The position numbers and the translations under genes were made by a program. A stretch of DNA of 64,000 nt from contig CAMAQM010000005.1 of assembly GCA_945860545.1 (NCBI GenBank), forward strand, positions 1-64,000. Reading direction: 5' to 3'. Source of the stretch: Bifidobacterium breve. GTDB lineage: Bacteria; Actinomycetota; Acidimicrobiia; Acidimicrobiales; Acidimicrobilacustridaceae. Position 1 is the stretch's first letter. Each line of letters begins with the position of its first letter. Below, piece after piece: positions 18,861 to 28,127 of the stretch. The notes under the pieces were generated by a model. The model saw nothing but the letters and a program-made list of their open reading frames with translations, did no database searches and was not told the DNA's origin.

Positions 18861-19645
18861 GGCCGGCCCTCACCGGGGTCGGGGCGGTGGGTGCCGAGGT
18901 AGGCCTGGCGCACCAGCGCGTCGGCGCGCACCTCGGCGGGGGTGCCGGTGGCGATGACCTGGCCGAAGTCGAGGACCACCACCCGGTGGCAGACACCGAA
19001 CACGAGATCCATGTCGTGGTCCACCAACAGCACCGACGTGCCGAGTTCCACGAGACCGGCCACCACCTCGGCGAGCGCAACGGTCTCGGTGGTGTCAAGG
19101 CCGGCGGCGGGCTCGTCGAGGCACACCACCAAAGGTCGTGCCACCAGTGCACGCCCGATGGCCACGAGATGTCGCGCACCGTTGGAAAGTTCGTCGGGTC
19201 GGCGGTCGGCCACGTCGGCGAGGCCGAGGTGGTCGAGTGCAGCCACCACTTCGGGGTGACCGGCGCGCTGCCGCCACCCACCGAGCACCTCGGTCCACGC
19301 CCGGGCGGGGGTCCGGTGGGCGAGCCCGATGGCGATGTTGTCGGCCACGCTGAGGTCGTCGAAGAGTTCAAGGGACTGGAAGGTGCGCGACAACCCGGCG
19401 CGGGCGATCCGGTGCGGGGCGAGACCGCACATCTCGGTGTCGCCGAGCGTGACCCGACCGGTGCGGGCGACGGCGAACCCGGTGATCGCATCGATGCAGG
19501 TGGTTTTGCCCGCCCCGTTGGGGCCGATGAGTCCGACGATCTCACCGGGCGCCACCGTGAAACTGGCGTCGTCAAGGGCACGCACCCCGCCGTAGTCGAC
19601 ACTGAGGCCGCTGACGGCCAACACGGGGGTGGGACCGTCCGTCAT
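18857..19645 (-). CDS. livG: Branched-chain amino acid ABC transporter ATP-binding protein (LivG-type)
   Basis: VDYGGVRALDDASFTVAPGEIVGLIGPNGAGKTTCIDAITGF, LSRTFQSLELFDDLSVADNI, ELSNGARHLVAIGRALVARPLVVCLDEPAAGLD. Confidence 0.88.
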   Translation of the reverse strand: MTDGPTPVLAVSGLSVDYGGVRALDDASFTVAPGEIVGLIGPNGAGKTTCIDAITGFAVARTGRVTLGDTEMCGLAPHRIARAGLSRTFQSLELFDDLSVADNIAIGLAHRTPARAWTEVLGGWRQRAGHPEVVAALDHLGLADVADRRPDELSNGARHLVAIGRALVARPLVVCLDEPAAGLDTTETVALAEVVAGLVELGTSVLLVDHDMDLVFGVCHRVVVLDFGQVIATGTPAEVRADALVRQAYLGTHRPDPGEGRP

Positions 19646-21636
19646 GCCGACTCCACCGGGAGTATTCGACGACGGGCGGCGAAACCACCGAGTCGGTTGC
19701 GCACCACACCGGTGATGCCCTCAGGTGCCGTGATGGTGATCACGATGAGTGCCAGACCGGTGAAGGCGAACACGTACTCCCCCGACGACCCGCCACTGAG
19801 ACCGTTCATGAACGTCGTGACCACACCGGCCTGGGCCAAGGTGGCGGCCACGAGTGCTCCCGCCAGGCTCGACACGCCGCTGAGGTAGGTCAGTGCCACG
19901 GCGACGAGTGCCCCGACGACCATGAACGACGTGGGTGAAAGCGTGGTCGATGACAGGGCGAGGAACACGCCGCTGAGACCGGCGAGGAACGAGGACAGGG
20001 CGAACGCCACCAGTTTGGTGCGGGCCACGTCGACCCCTGCGGCCGAGGCGGCCCGCTCGTTGGCCCGCACCGCCAACCACGCCATGCCCGTCGCCCCGCG
20101 CCGCAGGTTGGCCACCGCCACGTACGCCACCACCACGACGACGAGCACCACCACGCCGTACACCGGCCGGAAGTTGTCCGTCCCGAGTCCACTCACCCCC
20201 ACGTCGAGGCCGAACAGGGTCGGTGAGGGCACCGGCCGTCCGGCCGGACCGCCCGACAGCGACACCGAGTCGAGCACCAGGTCGTCGATGGCGACGGCGA
20301 GCGCCAACGTGGCCACCGCCAGACTCATGCCGCGCACCCTCGTGGCGGGCAGGCCGACGAGCACCCCCAACGCGGTGGCCACAAGCGCGGCGAGGATCAC
20401 CGCCACGGGAAACGGCACCCCGCCGTCAAGCAACCGGATCACGCTGAACCCGGCCACCCCGGCGAACGCCAACTGGGCGAGGGAGACCTGCCCGACGTAG
20501 CCGGTGACCACCACCACCGACAACGTCAACAGGGCGTAGACGAGCGTCACGATGATGGCCTGACGGTAACTGGCTCCCAGCGTGAACAACCCGGTGAGGG
20601 TCACAGCCGACAGCACCACCACCCACAGTCCGACACGTTGCGGTCTCGGTGAGGGTGGGAGAGATTGTTCCGGTACCGCCGACCGGGTTGGGAGCACGCC
20701 TCCACGCCACACGAGCGCCACGACCACCAACACGACCGGAACGGCCTGTTGCAGACCGGTCACCGGCAGCCAGTCGGGCAGCCAGGTCGTTGACGGCGAC
20801 ACCGCCCAACCAAGGATGAGGGACTGCACCATCCCGATCCCGAGACCCGCCACGGTGGCCAGACCGAACGACCGCAACCCCCCGAGCAGTGCTGCAGCAA
20901 GAGCGGGAACGACCAGCAGCGGGGTGGTGGTCGGGTTCAGCCCGGCGATGGGTTCGATCAGCACCACCGCCACACCGCCCAGCACCGCAGCCACCGCCCA
21001 GTTCACAATCCCGAGCCGGTCAGGGCTGAGCCCGGCGAGCAGCGCCCCCTTGTCGTTGTCGGCAGCGGCGCGGGTGGCCAGACCGAAACGGGTGAAGCGG
21101 TACACCCCCCACAACACGGCGGCCACCGCCACGGCGAGGCCGGCGAGGAGCAGGCGGTTGGCACTGACGGTGGAACCCAACACGTCCACGGGATTCTCGG
21201 GGAGCAAGGCCACCCGTTCGGCGGTGGCGGCACTCGATGGCGGTACCCCGAGACGCACCACCTCCTGGAGGTAGATGAGCAGCCCCAGTGACGCCACCAC
21301 CCGGGCCAGCGGTGGGGCGTGACGCAACGGCCGGAACACGAACCAGTGCACGCACGCCCCCAACACGGCGGCGACCACCACCATGACGATGAGCGCCGTG
21401 GCCACCGTGGGGCGTGCCACCAACGGCACTCGTGACGGCAGACCCACCACGGGCAACAACAGCTCGCCGGTGCGACGCAGTTCGAAAAACACGTAGGCGA
21501 GGTACATGCCCATCGCCCCGTAGGCGAAGTTCACCACCCCCGACGTGCGGAAACACAGCACGAGGCCCACAGCGAGGGCCGCCACCACCGCACCTCCGCC
21601 GAGGCCGGCGAGCAGATACCCAACCGACGTTCCCAC
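19642..21636 (-). CDS. Fused LivH-LivM branched-chain amino acid ABC permease
   Basis: 664 aa: LivH-like half (RTSGVVNFAYGAMGMYLAYVF) followed by a LivM-like half (VVVVTGYVGQVSLAQLAFAGVAGFSVI, VRANERAASAAGVDVARTKLVAFALSSFLAGLSGVFLAL). Confidence 0.87.
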   Translation of the reverse strand: MGTSVGYLLAGLGGGAVVAALAVGLVLCFRTSGVVNFAYGAMGMYLAYVFFELRRTGELLLPVVGLPSRVPLVARPTVATALIVMVVVAAVLGACVHWFVFRPLRHAPPLARVVASLGLLIYLQEVVRLGVPPSSAATAERVALLPENPVDVLGSTVSANRLLLAGLAVAVAAVLWGVYRFTRFGLATRAAADNDKGALLAGLSPDRLGIVNWAVAAVLGGVAVVLIEPIAGLNPTTTPLLVVPALAAALLGGLRSFGLATVAGLGIGMVQSLILGWAVSPSTTWLPDWLPVTGLQQAVPVVLVVVALVWRGGVLPTRSAVPEQSLPPSPRPQRVGLWVVVLSAVTLTGLFTLGASYRQAIIVTLVYALLTLSVVVVTGYVGQVSLAQLAFAGVAGFSVIRLLDGGVPFPVAVILAALVATALGVLVGLPATRVRGMSLAVATLALAVAIDDLVLDSVSLSGGPAGRPVPSPTLFGLDVGVSGLGTDNFRPVYGVVVLVVVVVAYVAVANLRRGATGMAWLAVRANERAASAAGVDVARTKLVAFALSSFLAGLSGVFLALSSTTLSPTSFMVVGALVAVALTYLSGVSSLAGALVAATLAQAGVVTTFMNGLSGGSSGEYVFAFTGLALIVITITAPEGITGVVRNRLGGFAARRRILPVESA

Positions 21637-21666
21637 GTCAGTCCCGATTCCCGATGGCGAGGCCGA

Positions 21667-22971
21667 TCACAACGACGCGGCGTAGATGGCCCCCACGTCG
21701 ATCCAGTCGGAGATCTGGATCACTTCGCGGTCACGCATCTGCACCATGATCTGCTGGGGTGAGCACATCGCCGGCAGACCCTCGAACTGCTTGCGGTCAC
21801 AGGTGTAGGGGTGACCCATGAAGCTCGGAGTGTTGCGCTGGGCGGCAAGTGCGCCAGCCACCGTGTCCGCCACCGGTTCGGCGTCGAGGCCGGAAAGCAC
21901 CGCGAACAGATTCATGAACGCCCGGAAACTCACCGTGGATGCACCCACCGGGTTCAGACCGTCGCCGTAGGTCTCGAGCACCTTGGCGTACAGGGCGAAA
22001 TCGGGATCGGGGTTGGTGGTGGACACGTTGCCCTCGACGTTGAACAGCGCCCCCTCGGTGGCCTCAACCGGCACGCTGTCGACAATGGTGGGCGCGGCGC
22101 ACGCCCCGACGTAGAACACCGGCACGCTCACCCCGAGGGTTCGCACCGCATCGAAGGCGGCCTTGCACCCGGTGTCGGCGGCGAGGACCACCACAGCGTC
22201 AGGGCTGGTGGAGGTCGCCGCCGTCAACGGGGAGGTGAGGTCGGTGGTCACGATCGGGTACGGCACCATCTGGGTGGCCACCCCGCGCGATTCGAGCACG
22301 GTACGTCCGTATTCGGCACTGTCGGCGATGGAACCGAACTCGCCGAACACGATGGAGACCGACTTGGCGTCGAGTTCGGTGGTGGCCCACTCGGCGAACG
22401 CCACTGCGGCGCCCCACGTCCCCCCACTCCACTGGAACGAATTGGGGGCGCTCACCGACTGGGCGCTGACGGGGATCCCGCCGACGTAGGGGATGCCGTT
22501 GGCGTCAAGGACGTCGACGGCGTTGCCGAAGATGTCGATGCCGCCCAACACGGCAGGTACCCCGGCTTCGGCGAACTGTTGCCCGCAGGCGGTGGACCCT
22601 TCAGCGGAAAAACTCGTGTTGCACACCTCGATCTCGATGGGTCGCCCGGCGACACCCCCGAGTTGTTCGTTGACGAACGTGGCAGCAGCCTGCGCGGCGG
22701 CGGACAACTCGGGGAACGACCCCACCGGGGTGTTCTCCTGGTTGACCATGCCGAGACGGATGGGTTCCCCCGTCGCTGCGGTCGGCGCGTCCGGCACGAG
22801 ACCAGCGAGGGTGCCGAGACGGGCACAGGCGAGCAGGTCGAGACCGGCACACGCAGCCCCTCGGGTGTCCCCGGCCGACGACGACGGACCGGTGGCAGAT
22901 TCGGGTTCGCTACAGGCCGTGAGCAATCCCAGCGTGACCGTTGCCACTGCCAGCACGAGCGTTCGCCTCAT
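21667..22971 (-). CDS. ABC transporter substrate-binding lipoprotein (periplasmic-binding type I / Leu-Ile-Val family)
   Basis: MRRTLVLAVATVTLGLLTACSEPES lipoprotein signal; PIRLGMVNQENTPVGSFPELSAAAQAAATFVNEQLGGVAGRPIEIEVCNT; adjacent to liv genes. The ORF-track start at 23274 is too long. Confidence 0.85.
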   Translation of the reverse strand: MRRTLVLAVATVTLGLLTACSEPESATGPSSSAGDTRGAACAGLDLLACARLGTLAGLVPDAPTAATGEPIRLGMVNQENTPVGSFPELSAAAQAAATFVNEQLGGVAGRPIEIEVCNTSFSAEGSTACGQQFAEAGVPAVLGGIDIFGNAVDVLDANGIPYVGGIPVSAQSVSAPNSFQWSGGTWGAAVAFAEWATTELDAKSVSIVFGEFGSIADSAEYGRTVLESRGVATQMVPYPIVTTDLTSPLTAATSTSPDAVVVLAADTGCKAAFDAVRTLGVSVPVFYVGACAAPTIVDSVPVEATEGALFNVEGNVSTTNPDPDFALYAKVLETYGDGLNPVGASTVSFRAFMNLFAVLSGLDAEPVADTVAGALAAQRNTPSFMGHPYTCDRKQFEGLPAMCSPQQIMVQMRDREVIQISDWIDVGAIYAASL

Positions 22972-23071
22972 CGCTCCCCCTCCGATGTCGGCCCCAGCGG
23001 CGCAACCCGCCCCCGTTCTACCACTTGTGACTGTGGGGTCGCCGGGGAGACCGCCCCGCAAACGGGGGCAC

Positions 23072-23665
23072 TCATTCGACCAGCGAGGTCTCGTTGAAGG
23101 CGTGCAACACCGGGCCTGTGGGTCCCGCTCCGACCCGGGTGATCGACCCCGGGGACACGAACGTGCGCCAACTGACGACGTCGTCGACTCCCAACGTCCA
23201 ACACACCGCCGCCTTGATCGGTGAGACGTGGGTGACGACCACGACGTCACCCTCCCCGTCGGCGACGTCTGCAATGAGGGCCTCGCAGGCTGCGGTCACC
23301 CGGGTGCGCACCGAAGCGAGCGACTCACCGCCTGGCGGGGCGAACCCCGGGTCGGTGCGCCACGAGGCCCACGCCGCAGCGGGGACCTCGCCGAGCGGCA
23401 TCCCGTCGTACGCCCCGTAGTCCACCTCGATCCAGCGTTCGTCGATCTCCACGTCGGTCCCGCTCACCGCAGCGATGGCCTCTGCGGTCTGTCGGGCACG
23501 CACCAGCGGCGAACTCACCACGCGCCGCACCGTTCCCGATCCCAACCGGGTGGCGACCGCTTCAGCCTGGGCGACCCCGAGCGGGTCGAGGGCCGGGTCG
23601 AGGCGGCCGAGGAGTCGGCGTGCGGCGTTGAGTTCGGTGCGGCCGTGACGGACAATGATCAACAC
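23072..23665 (-). CDS. Histidine phosphatase family protein
   Basis: MLIIVRHGRTELNAARRLLGRLDPALDPLG (RHG motif) and VVVVTHVSPIKAAVCWTLG. Confidence 0.88.
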   Translation of the reverse strand: MLIIVRHGRTELNAARRLLGRLDPALDPLGVAQAEAVATRLGSGTVRRVVSSPLVRARQTAEAIAAVSGTDVEIDERWIEVDYGAYDGMPLGEVPAAAWASWRTDPGFAPPGGESLASVRTRVTAACEALIADVADGEGDVVVVTHVSPIKAAVCWTLGVDDVVSWRTFVSPGSITRVGAGPTGPVLHAFNETSLVE

Positions 23666-23668
23666 CGC

Positions 23669-24154
23669 TCAGCCCACCAGATCCCGGGGAAGCTGCCCGG
23701 TGCGCAAGAACGCGTCGAAACGGGTCCGATCAGCGAACCCGAACGCCCGCCAGCACCACACAAGGGCGGCGGCGCCGACGAGTTCGAACACGATGACGAG
23801 CCCCACCGGTCGATCCAGTTCAGGGAGCGGACCCGCACCGAAGTCCAGACCGAACGCCGGCCACCAGAACACTTCGGCCACCGCCCACACCCCATCGAGT
23901 ACGAGGTGCATGAGCAGCCCGATGGGGAGACTGATCAGTCGGCGGCGCAGCAGCCGTCGATGCCGGGTGGCCAACATCACCACAGCCAACAACGCCACGG
24001 CGAACAGCAGCGTGTGCAACAGGCGCGGGCCGCCGAAGATGACCTCCCCGACGGGAAGCACGGCGCCCAACATCACGAGTCGGTAATCAAGGGCCGGCGA
24101 GCGGAACACCTGCCACACGATGACCACACTCAGTCCGGCGAACCACAGGAACAT
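23669..24154 (-). CDS. Hypothetical integral membrane protein
   Basis: 161-aa ORF with several hydrophobic segments (MFLWFAGLSVVIVWQVFRSPALDYRLVMLGAVLPVGEVIFGGPRLLHTLLF); lies between co-directional genes. Confidence 0.6.
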   Translation of the reverse strand: MFLWFAGLSVVIVWQVFRSPALDYRLVMLGAVLPVGEVIFGGPRLLHTLLFAVALLAVVMLATRHRRLLRRRLISLPIGLLMHLVLDGVWAVAEVFWWPAFGLDFGAGPLPELDRPVGLVIVFELVGAAALVWCWRAFGFADRTRFDAFLRTGQLPRDLVG

Positions 24155-24175
24155 CGAGGATCGACCCGGTGCGCC

Positions 24176-24889
24176 TCAGCGGACGAGGAGTCGGCCGCAC
24201 TCCTCACACACCACTCGGGCGTCGCCTGGGAGTTTGCGGACGCGGTCCACCTCGACGGCGGACAACGCCAGGTGACAACCCCCGCAGTGGTTGCCCTCCA
24301 GTCGGGCAATGCCCACCCCCCCGAACTGGTCCCGCAACTGCTCGTAGTCCGCAAGCGCCTCGTCGGCCACCCCGCCGGCAACCGAGTCCCGCCGGGTTCG
24401 CAGGCCGGCGATTTCCGTGTCGATGTCTGCGGCGGCGACGTCGAGCGCCGCGGCCAAACTGGAGGCCTCAACGTCGAGTGCGGCGAGCTGGGCGTCGAAC
24501 TCGGCGAGTTGGGCCACCACCGGTTCGAGTTCTTCCATGATCTCAAGGTCCTCGTCCTCGAGGACCCGTTGGCGGCGCCGCAACGACTCAATGTCCTCCT
24601 GGAGCGCCTGGAGTTCCCGCGGGTTGTTCACCGAACCCGAATACAGCGTCGCCTCATGGGTTTCGGCCCGGCCCCGCACCCCGTTGATCTCGTCTTCGAG
24701 GAGGTGTTGACGCCGCACGAGTTCACGGTGGGTGACGTCGACCTCGCCACGTTGCGCCTCCACCCCGGATCGCTGCGAGGCGTTGACTTCAAGGGCTGCC
24801 CGTTCGGCGAGGTTGGCCCGGCGGTGCGTCAACTGCTGCAGCGACAGGTCCAGAGCCTGAACCTCGAGGAGTTGCTCGTACACCGTCAC
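24176..24889 (-). CDS. C4-type zinc ribbon coiled-coil protein (DUF164-like)
   Basis: VTVYEQLLEVQALDLSLQQLTHRRANL, YSGSVNNPRELQALQEDIESLRRRQRVLEDEDLEIMEELEP, C-terminal CGGCHLALSAVEVDRVRKLPGDARVVCEECGRLLV. Start GTG 24889 inferred. Confidence 0.85.
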   Translation of the reverse strand: MTVYEQLLEVQALDLSLQQLTHRRANLAERAALEVNASQRSGVEAQRGEVDVTHRELVRRQHLLEDEINGVRGRAETHEATLYSGSVNNPRELQALQEDIESLRRRQRVLEDEDLEIMEELEPVVAQLAEFDAQLAALDVEASSLAAALDVAAADIDTEIAGLRTRRDSVAGGVADEALADYEQLRDQFGGVGIARLEGNHCGGCHLALSAVEVDRVRKLPGDARVVCEECGRLLVR

Positions 24890-24945
24890 ACTCGCATCAT
24901 CGCACGGTTCCCCGGTGCGTGCGGCACCGCCGCATCCCGGAAACC

Positions 24946-27105
24946 TCAGGGGTCCGGCGTGGTCGTTGACGAGGTCGTCGACGGAATGGTGCTGTCCACG
25001 GGGGGCCGTGAGGTGGCCGTGCCCCAGTCGTAGTTGGGGATGGTGGTGCGCGGCACCCGGGTGGTGGTGGGGCGTGGAACCGTTGACGAGGTCGTGGTCT
25101 CCTCGTCCTCTTCGGTGCGCTGGACCTGGAGCGGACCGAGTCGGCCCAGCTGCCCCGCCGATGAGATGAACTGCCCGGGGCGGGTCGAGGCACACGTGGG
25201 GAACGAGCGCGGTTCGAGATCCTCGTGGTACACGGCGTTGAACGCCCGCCAGACCGCAGCAGGGTAGGTGCCACCGAAGTTGGCGACGCCACCGAGATTG
25301 GCCATGGACACGTTCTCGTCAGGGTTGCCCATCCACACCGACGTCGTCAGATACGGCGTGAACCCGGTGAACCAGGCGTCGGCGTTCTTGTCGGTGGTTC
25401 CCGTCTTTCCGGCCGCCACCTGGTTGGACAGACGGGCCCGGGTGGCGGTGCCGCTGCGCACCACCTCGGTGAGGACCTGGGTGGCCAAACATGACGTCTG
25501 ACGGGTGAGGGCCCGTTGCGGAGCGGGGGCGTGTTGGTAGATCACGACGCCGTCGGCGTCGGTGATGGTCTCAACGAGGTACCACGGGTTGCGGATCCCC
25601 CCGTTGGCGATCGCCGAGAAGGCCGAGGCCATGTCGATGGGCGGCGTCAGCAAGGTGCCGAGTGGAAGCGAGATCGGGAAATCCGTGTAGTCGGTGCGCA
25701 ACCCGAGTCGGTCGGTGACCCCTTTGACGTTCTCAAGGCCGACGTACTGCCCGAGGCGGATGTACGCGCCGTTGGACGAGCCCGCAGTGATCGAGGTGAG
25801 CGACCCGCCCGCACCCGGCATGTTGTACGGGTTCGGCGTGCCTTCAGGGTTGGGGAACGAGCCGCCACCGGCAATGGAGTCCGCCGGCACCGCCCCCTGG
25901 TTGAGTGCCGTCAGCAGAACGAACGACTTGTACGACGAACCGGTCTGCCGACCCGGAAGCTGGGTGGTGATGTTGTAGCGGTACGTCTCATACCCCGGCC
26001 CACCCACCATGGCCCGCACCGCCCCGGTGGCGTTCTCCACCGAGACCATCGCCGCCGTCACCCCCAACGAGTTCTCGGGCACGGTGTCACGCACCGCCGT
26101 CTCGGCGGCCTCCTGCAACCGTGGGTTGAGCGTGGTGGTGATCCGAAGTCCACCGCCATAGAGGGCGTCGGCGCGCTCCTTCGGGGTGTCGCCGAGGCCG
26201 TAACGGGGATCGGTCAGCAACTGCTGACGCACGTCCTCCACGAAGTAGTTCCCCGTCGACGGCGCCACCTGATCGACCTGACACTGCGGGAGCACCACCA
26301 GGTTGTCACCGCTGCAGCGGTCCTCGGGCAACGGGGCGTCGCGGTACCCGTCGGCTTCATCAGCGGTGAGTTTTCCCACCGCCACGAGCCGATCAAGAGC
26401 AATGGAGCGCTGCTGTTGGGCGGCCTCGGGGTTGTTGAACGGGTCGTAGAGACTCGGGTTGGCGATCAGGCCGGCAAGTAGGGCGCCTTCACCCCAGTCG
26501 AGATCCCCGACGGCTTTGCCGAAATACGTTTCTGCCGCCGCCTGCACCCCATAGGACCCCGCACCGAAGTACACGGTGTTGAGGTACGTCTCGAGGATCT
26601 CCTCTTTGGACAACTGGTTCTCGAGTTCGAGCGCCAGTGCGGCCTCGCGGATCTTGCGGTTGAACGTCGTCTCGGAGTTCAACAACGCGTTCTTCACCAA
26701 CTGTTGGGTGATGGTCGACCCACCCTGGGACACCCCACCGGAGTCAAGGTTGGAAAACAACGCCCGGGCGATGGCCGCAAGGTTCACGCCGTTGTGCTGC
26801 CAGAACTCCGCATCCTCCACCGCCAGGATCGTCTCCACCACGGTCTCGGGCACAGCATCAAGTGACACGGGCTCACGGTTCTCGGGGCCGAACAAGGTGG
26901 CCAGTGGTGTGCCGTCGGCGCCGTAGACGTAGGACCGGGTGGCGAAGTTGCCGATCTCGTTGAGGTCGATCACGGGAGCTTCAACATCGACGGCGTCGGC
27001 GGCGCCACTGGCGAACGGCGAGAGGACCACCACCGACCCGGCCACCACGACGCCCATCGCCGCCACGACCGCGACGAGACGCACGAGGGCAGAGACGGAC
27101 CGCAT
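24946..27105 (-). CDS. Bifunctional penicillin-binding protein (transglycosylase/transpeptidase, PBP1a-like)
   Basis: EDAEFWQHNGVNLAAIARALFSNLDSGGVSQGGSTITQQLVKNALL (GT51), TGSSYKSFVLLTAL (SxxK), SSN, KTGTTDKNADAWFTGFTPYLTTSVWMG (KTGT). Confidence 0.92.
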   Translation of the reverse strand: MRSVSALVRLVAVVAAMGVVVAGSVVVLSPFASGAADAVDVEAPVIDLNEIGNFATRSYVYGADGTPLATLFGPENREPVSLDAVPETVVETILAVEDAEFWQHNGVNLAAIARALFSNLDSGGVSQGGSTITQQLVKNALLNSETTFNRKIREAALALELENQLSKEEILETYLNTVYFGAGSYGVQAAAETYFGKAVGDLDWGEGALLAGLIANPSLYDPFNNPEAAQQQRSIALDRLVAVGKLTADEADGYRDAPLPEDRCSGDNLVVLPQCQVDQVAPSTGNYFVEDVRQQLLTDPRYGLGDTPKERADALYGGGLRITTTLNPRLQEAAETAVRDTVPENSLGVTAAMVSVENATGAVRAMVGGPGYETYRYNITTQLPGRQTGSSYKSFVLLTALNQGAVPADSIAGGGSFPNPEGTPNPYNMPGAGGSLTSITAGSSNGAYIRLGQYVGLENVKGVTDRLGLRTDYTDFPISLPLGTLLTPPIDMASAFSAIANGGIRNPWYLVETITDADGVVIYQHAPAPQRALTRQTSCLATQVLTEVVRSGTATRARLSNQVAAGKTGTTDKNADAWFTGFTPYLTTSVWMGNPDENVSMANLGGVANFGGTYPAAVWRAFNAVYHEDLEPRSFPTCASTRPGQFISSAGQLGRLGPLQVQRTEEDEETTTSSTVPRPTTTRVPRTTIPNYDWGTATSRPPVDSTIPSTTSSTTTPDP

Positions 27106-27148
27106 GTCACGACGATACCGCCGGGGGCGGCCGAGTAGCGTTCGCCCC

Positions 27149-28087
27149 ATGGCATCCACTCACCGCATCCGTTTCGGTATCCAGCTGTCCCACAGCCCCG
27201 ACGGGCCGTCATGGTCGGCGCTGGCACGCCAGGCGGAGGATCTCGGGTACTCCACGCTGTTCGTTCCCGACCACTTCGAGGACCAGTTCGGGCCGTTGGT
27301 GGCCCTCACCTCGGCGGCGGCGGCCACCTCCACGCTGCGGGTCGGGGCTCTGGTACTCGACAACGACTACCGACACCCGGTGCCGTTGGCCAAGGAACTC
27401 GCCTCACTCGACCTGGTGTCGGAAGGGCGCCTCGAGGTTGGCATCGGGGCGGGGTGGATGCGGACCGACTACGACAAGGCGGGCATGACCTACGACACCC
27501 CGAAGGTGCGCGTCGATCGAATGGCCGAGGCCATCACGGTGCTCAAGGGCTGTTTTTCCGACGGACCGTTCAGTTTCAGTGGCGAGCACTACACCATCGA
27601 CAACTACGACAACCGTCCGGCACCGGTGCAGCGACCCCACCCGCCGTTCCTGCTCGGTGGCGGCGGCAAACGCATGCTGGGCATCGCCGCACGCGAGGGC
27701 GACATCGTGGGGATCAACCCGAGTCTGCACGCCGGGGAGGTGGGACCCGACGCCGCGGCGGACGCCACCGCTGAAGCCACCGACCGCAAACTTGGCTGGG
27801 TGCGGGACGCCGCCGGCGACCGGTTCGACGAGATCGAACTGAACTGTCTGGTGCTGGCCACCATGGTCACTGACGACCAGGCGGGGATGGCCGCCATGAT
27901 GGGCCAGATGTTCGGCCTCGACGCCGAGCGGGCCCTCGAGGTTCCCCACGCGCTGATCGGCACCGTGGACCAGATCGTCGAACAGATCGAGGCGCGCCGC
28001 GACCGGTGGGGGTTCACCTACTGGGTGGTGCAGGGCGACGCCATGGAGTCCTTCGCTCCGGTGGTGGCCCGCCTCGCCGGCACCTGA
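27149..28087 (+). CDS. LLM class (F420-dependent-type) oxidoreductase
   Basis: IRFGIQLSHSPDGPSWSALARQAEDLGYSTLFVPDHFEDQFGPL and LASLDLVSEGRLEVGIGAGWMRTDYDKAGMTYDTPKVRVDRMAEAI. Confidence 0.86.
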   Translation: MASTHRIRFGIQLSHSPDGPSWSALARQAEDLGYSTLFVPDHFEDQFGPLVALTSAAAATSTLRVGALVLDNDYRHPVPLAKELASLDLVSEGRLEVGIGAGWMRTDYDKAGMTYDTPKVRVDRMAEAITVLKGCFSDGPFSFSGEHYTIDNYDNRPAPVQRPHPPFLLGGGGKRMLGIAAREGDIVGINPSLHAGEVGPDAAADATAEATDRKLGWVRDAAGDRFDEIELNCLVLATMVTDDQAGMAAMMGQMFGLDAERALEVPHALIGTVDQIVEQIEARRDRWGFTYWVVQGDAMESFAPVVARLAGT

Positions 28088-28127
28088 GAACCGAGCACAC
28101 CCGCATCCGTGACGGAGGATCCTTGCC

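Noticed and set aside
21667-23274. N-terminal extension of the ABC binding protein to 23274
   Set aside because: Extension overlaps the histidine phosphatase gene; the lipoprotein signal MRRTLVLAVATVTLGLLTAC at 22971 marks the real start.
23228-25033. 601-aa plus-strand ORF
   Set aside because: Antisense to histidine phosphatase, membrane protein and zinc-ribbon genes, which carry recognisable motifs.
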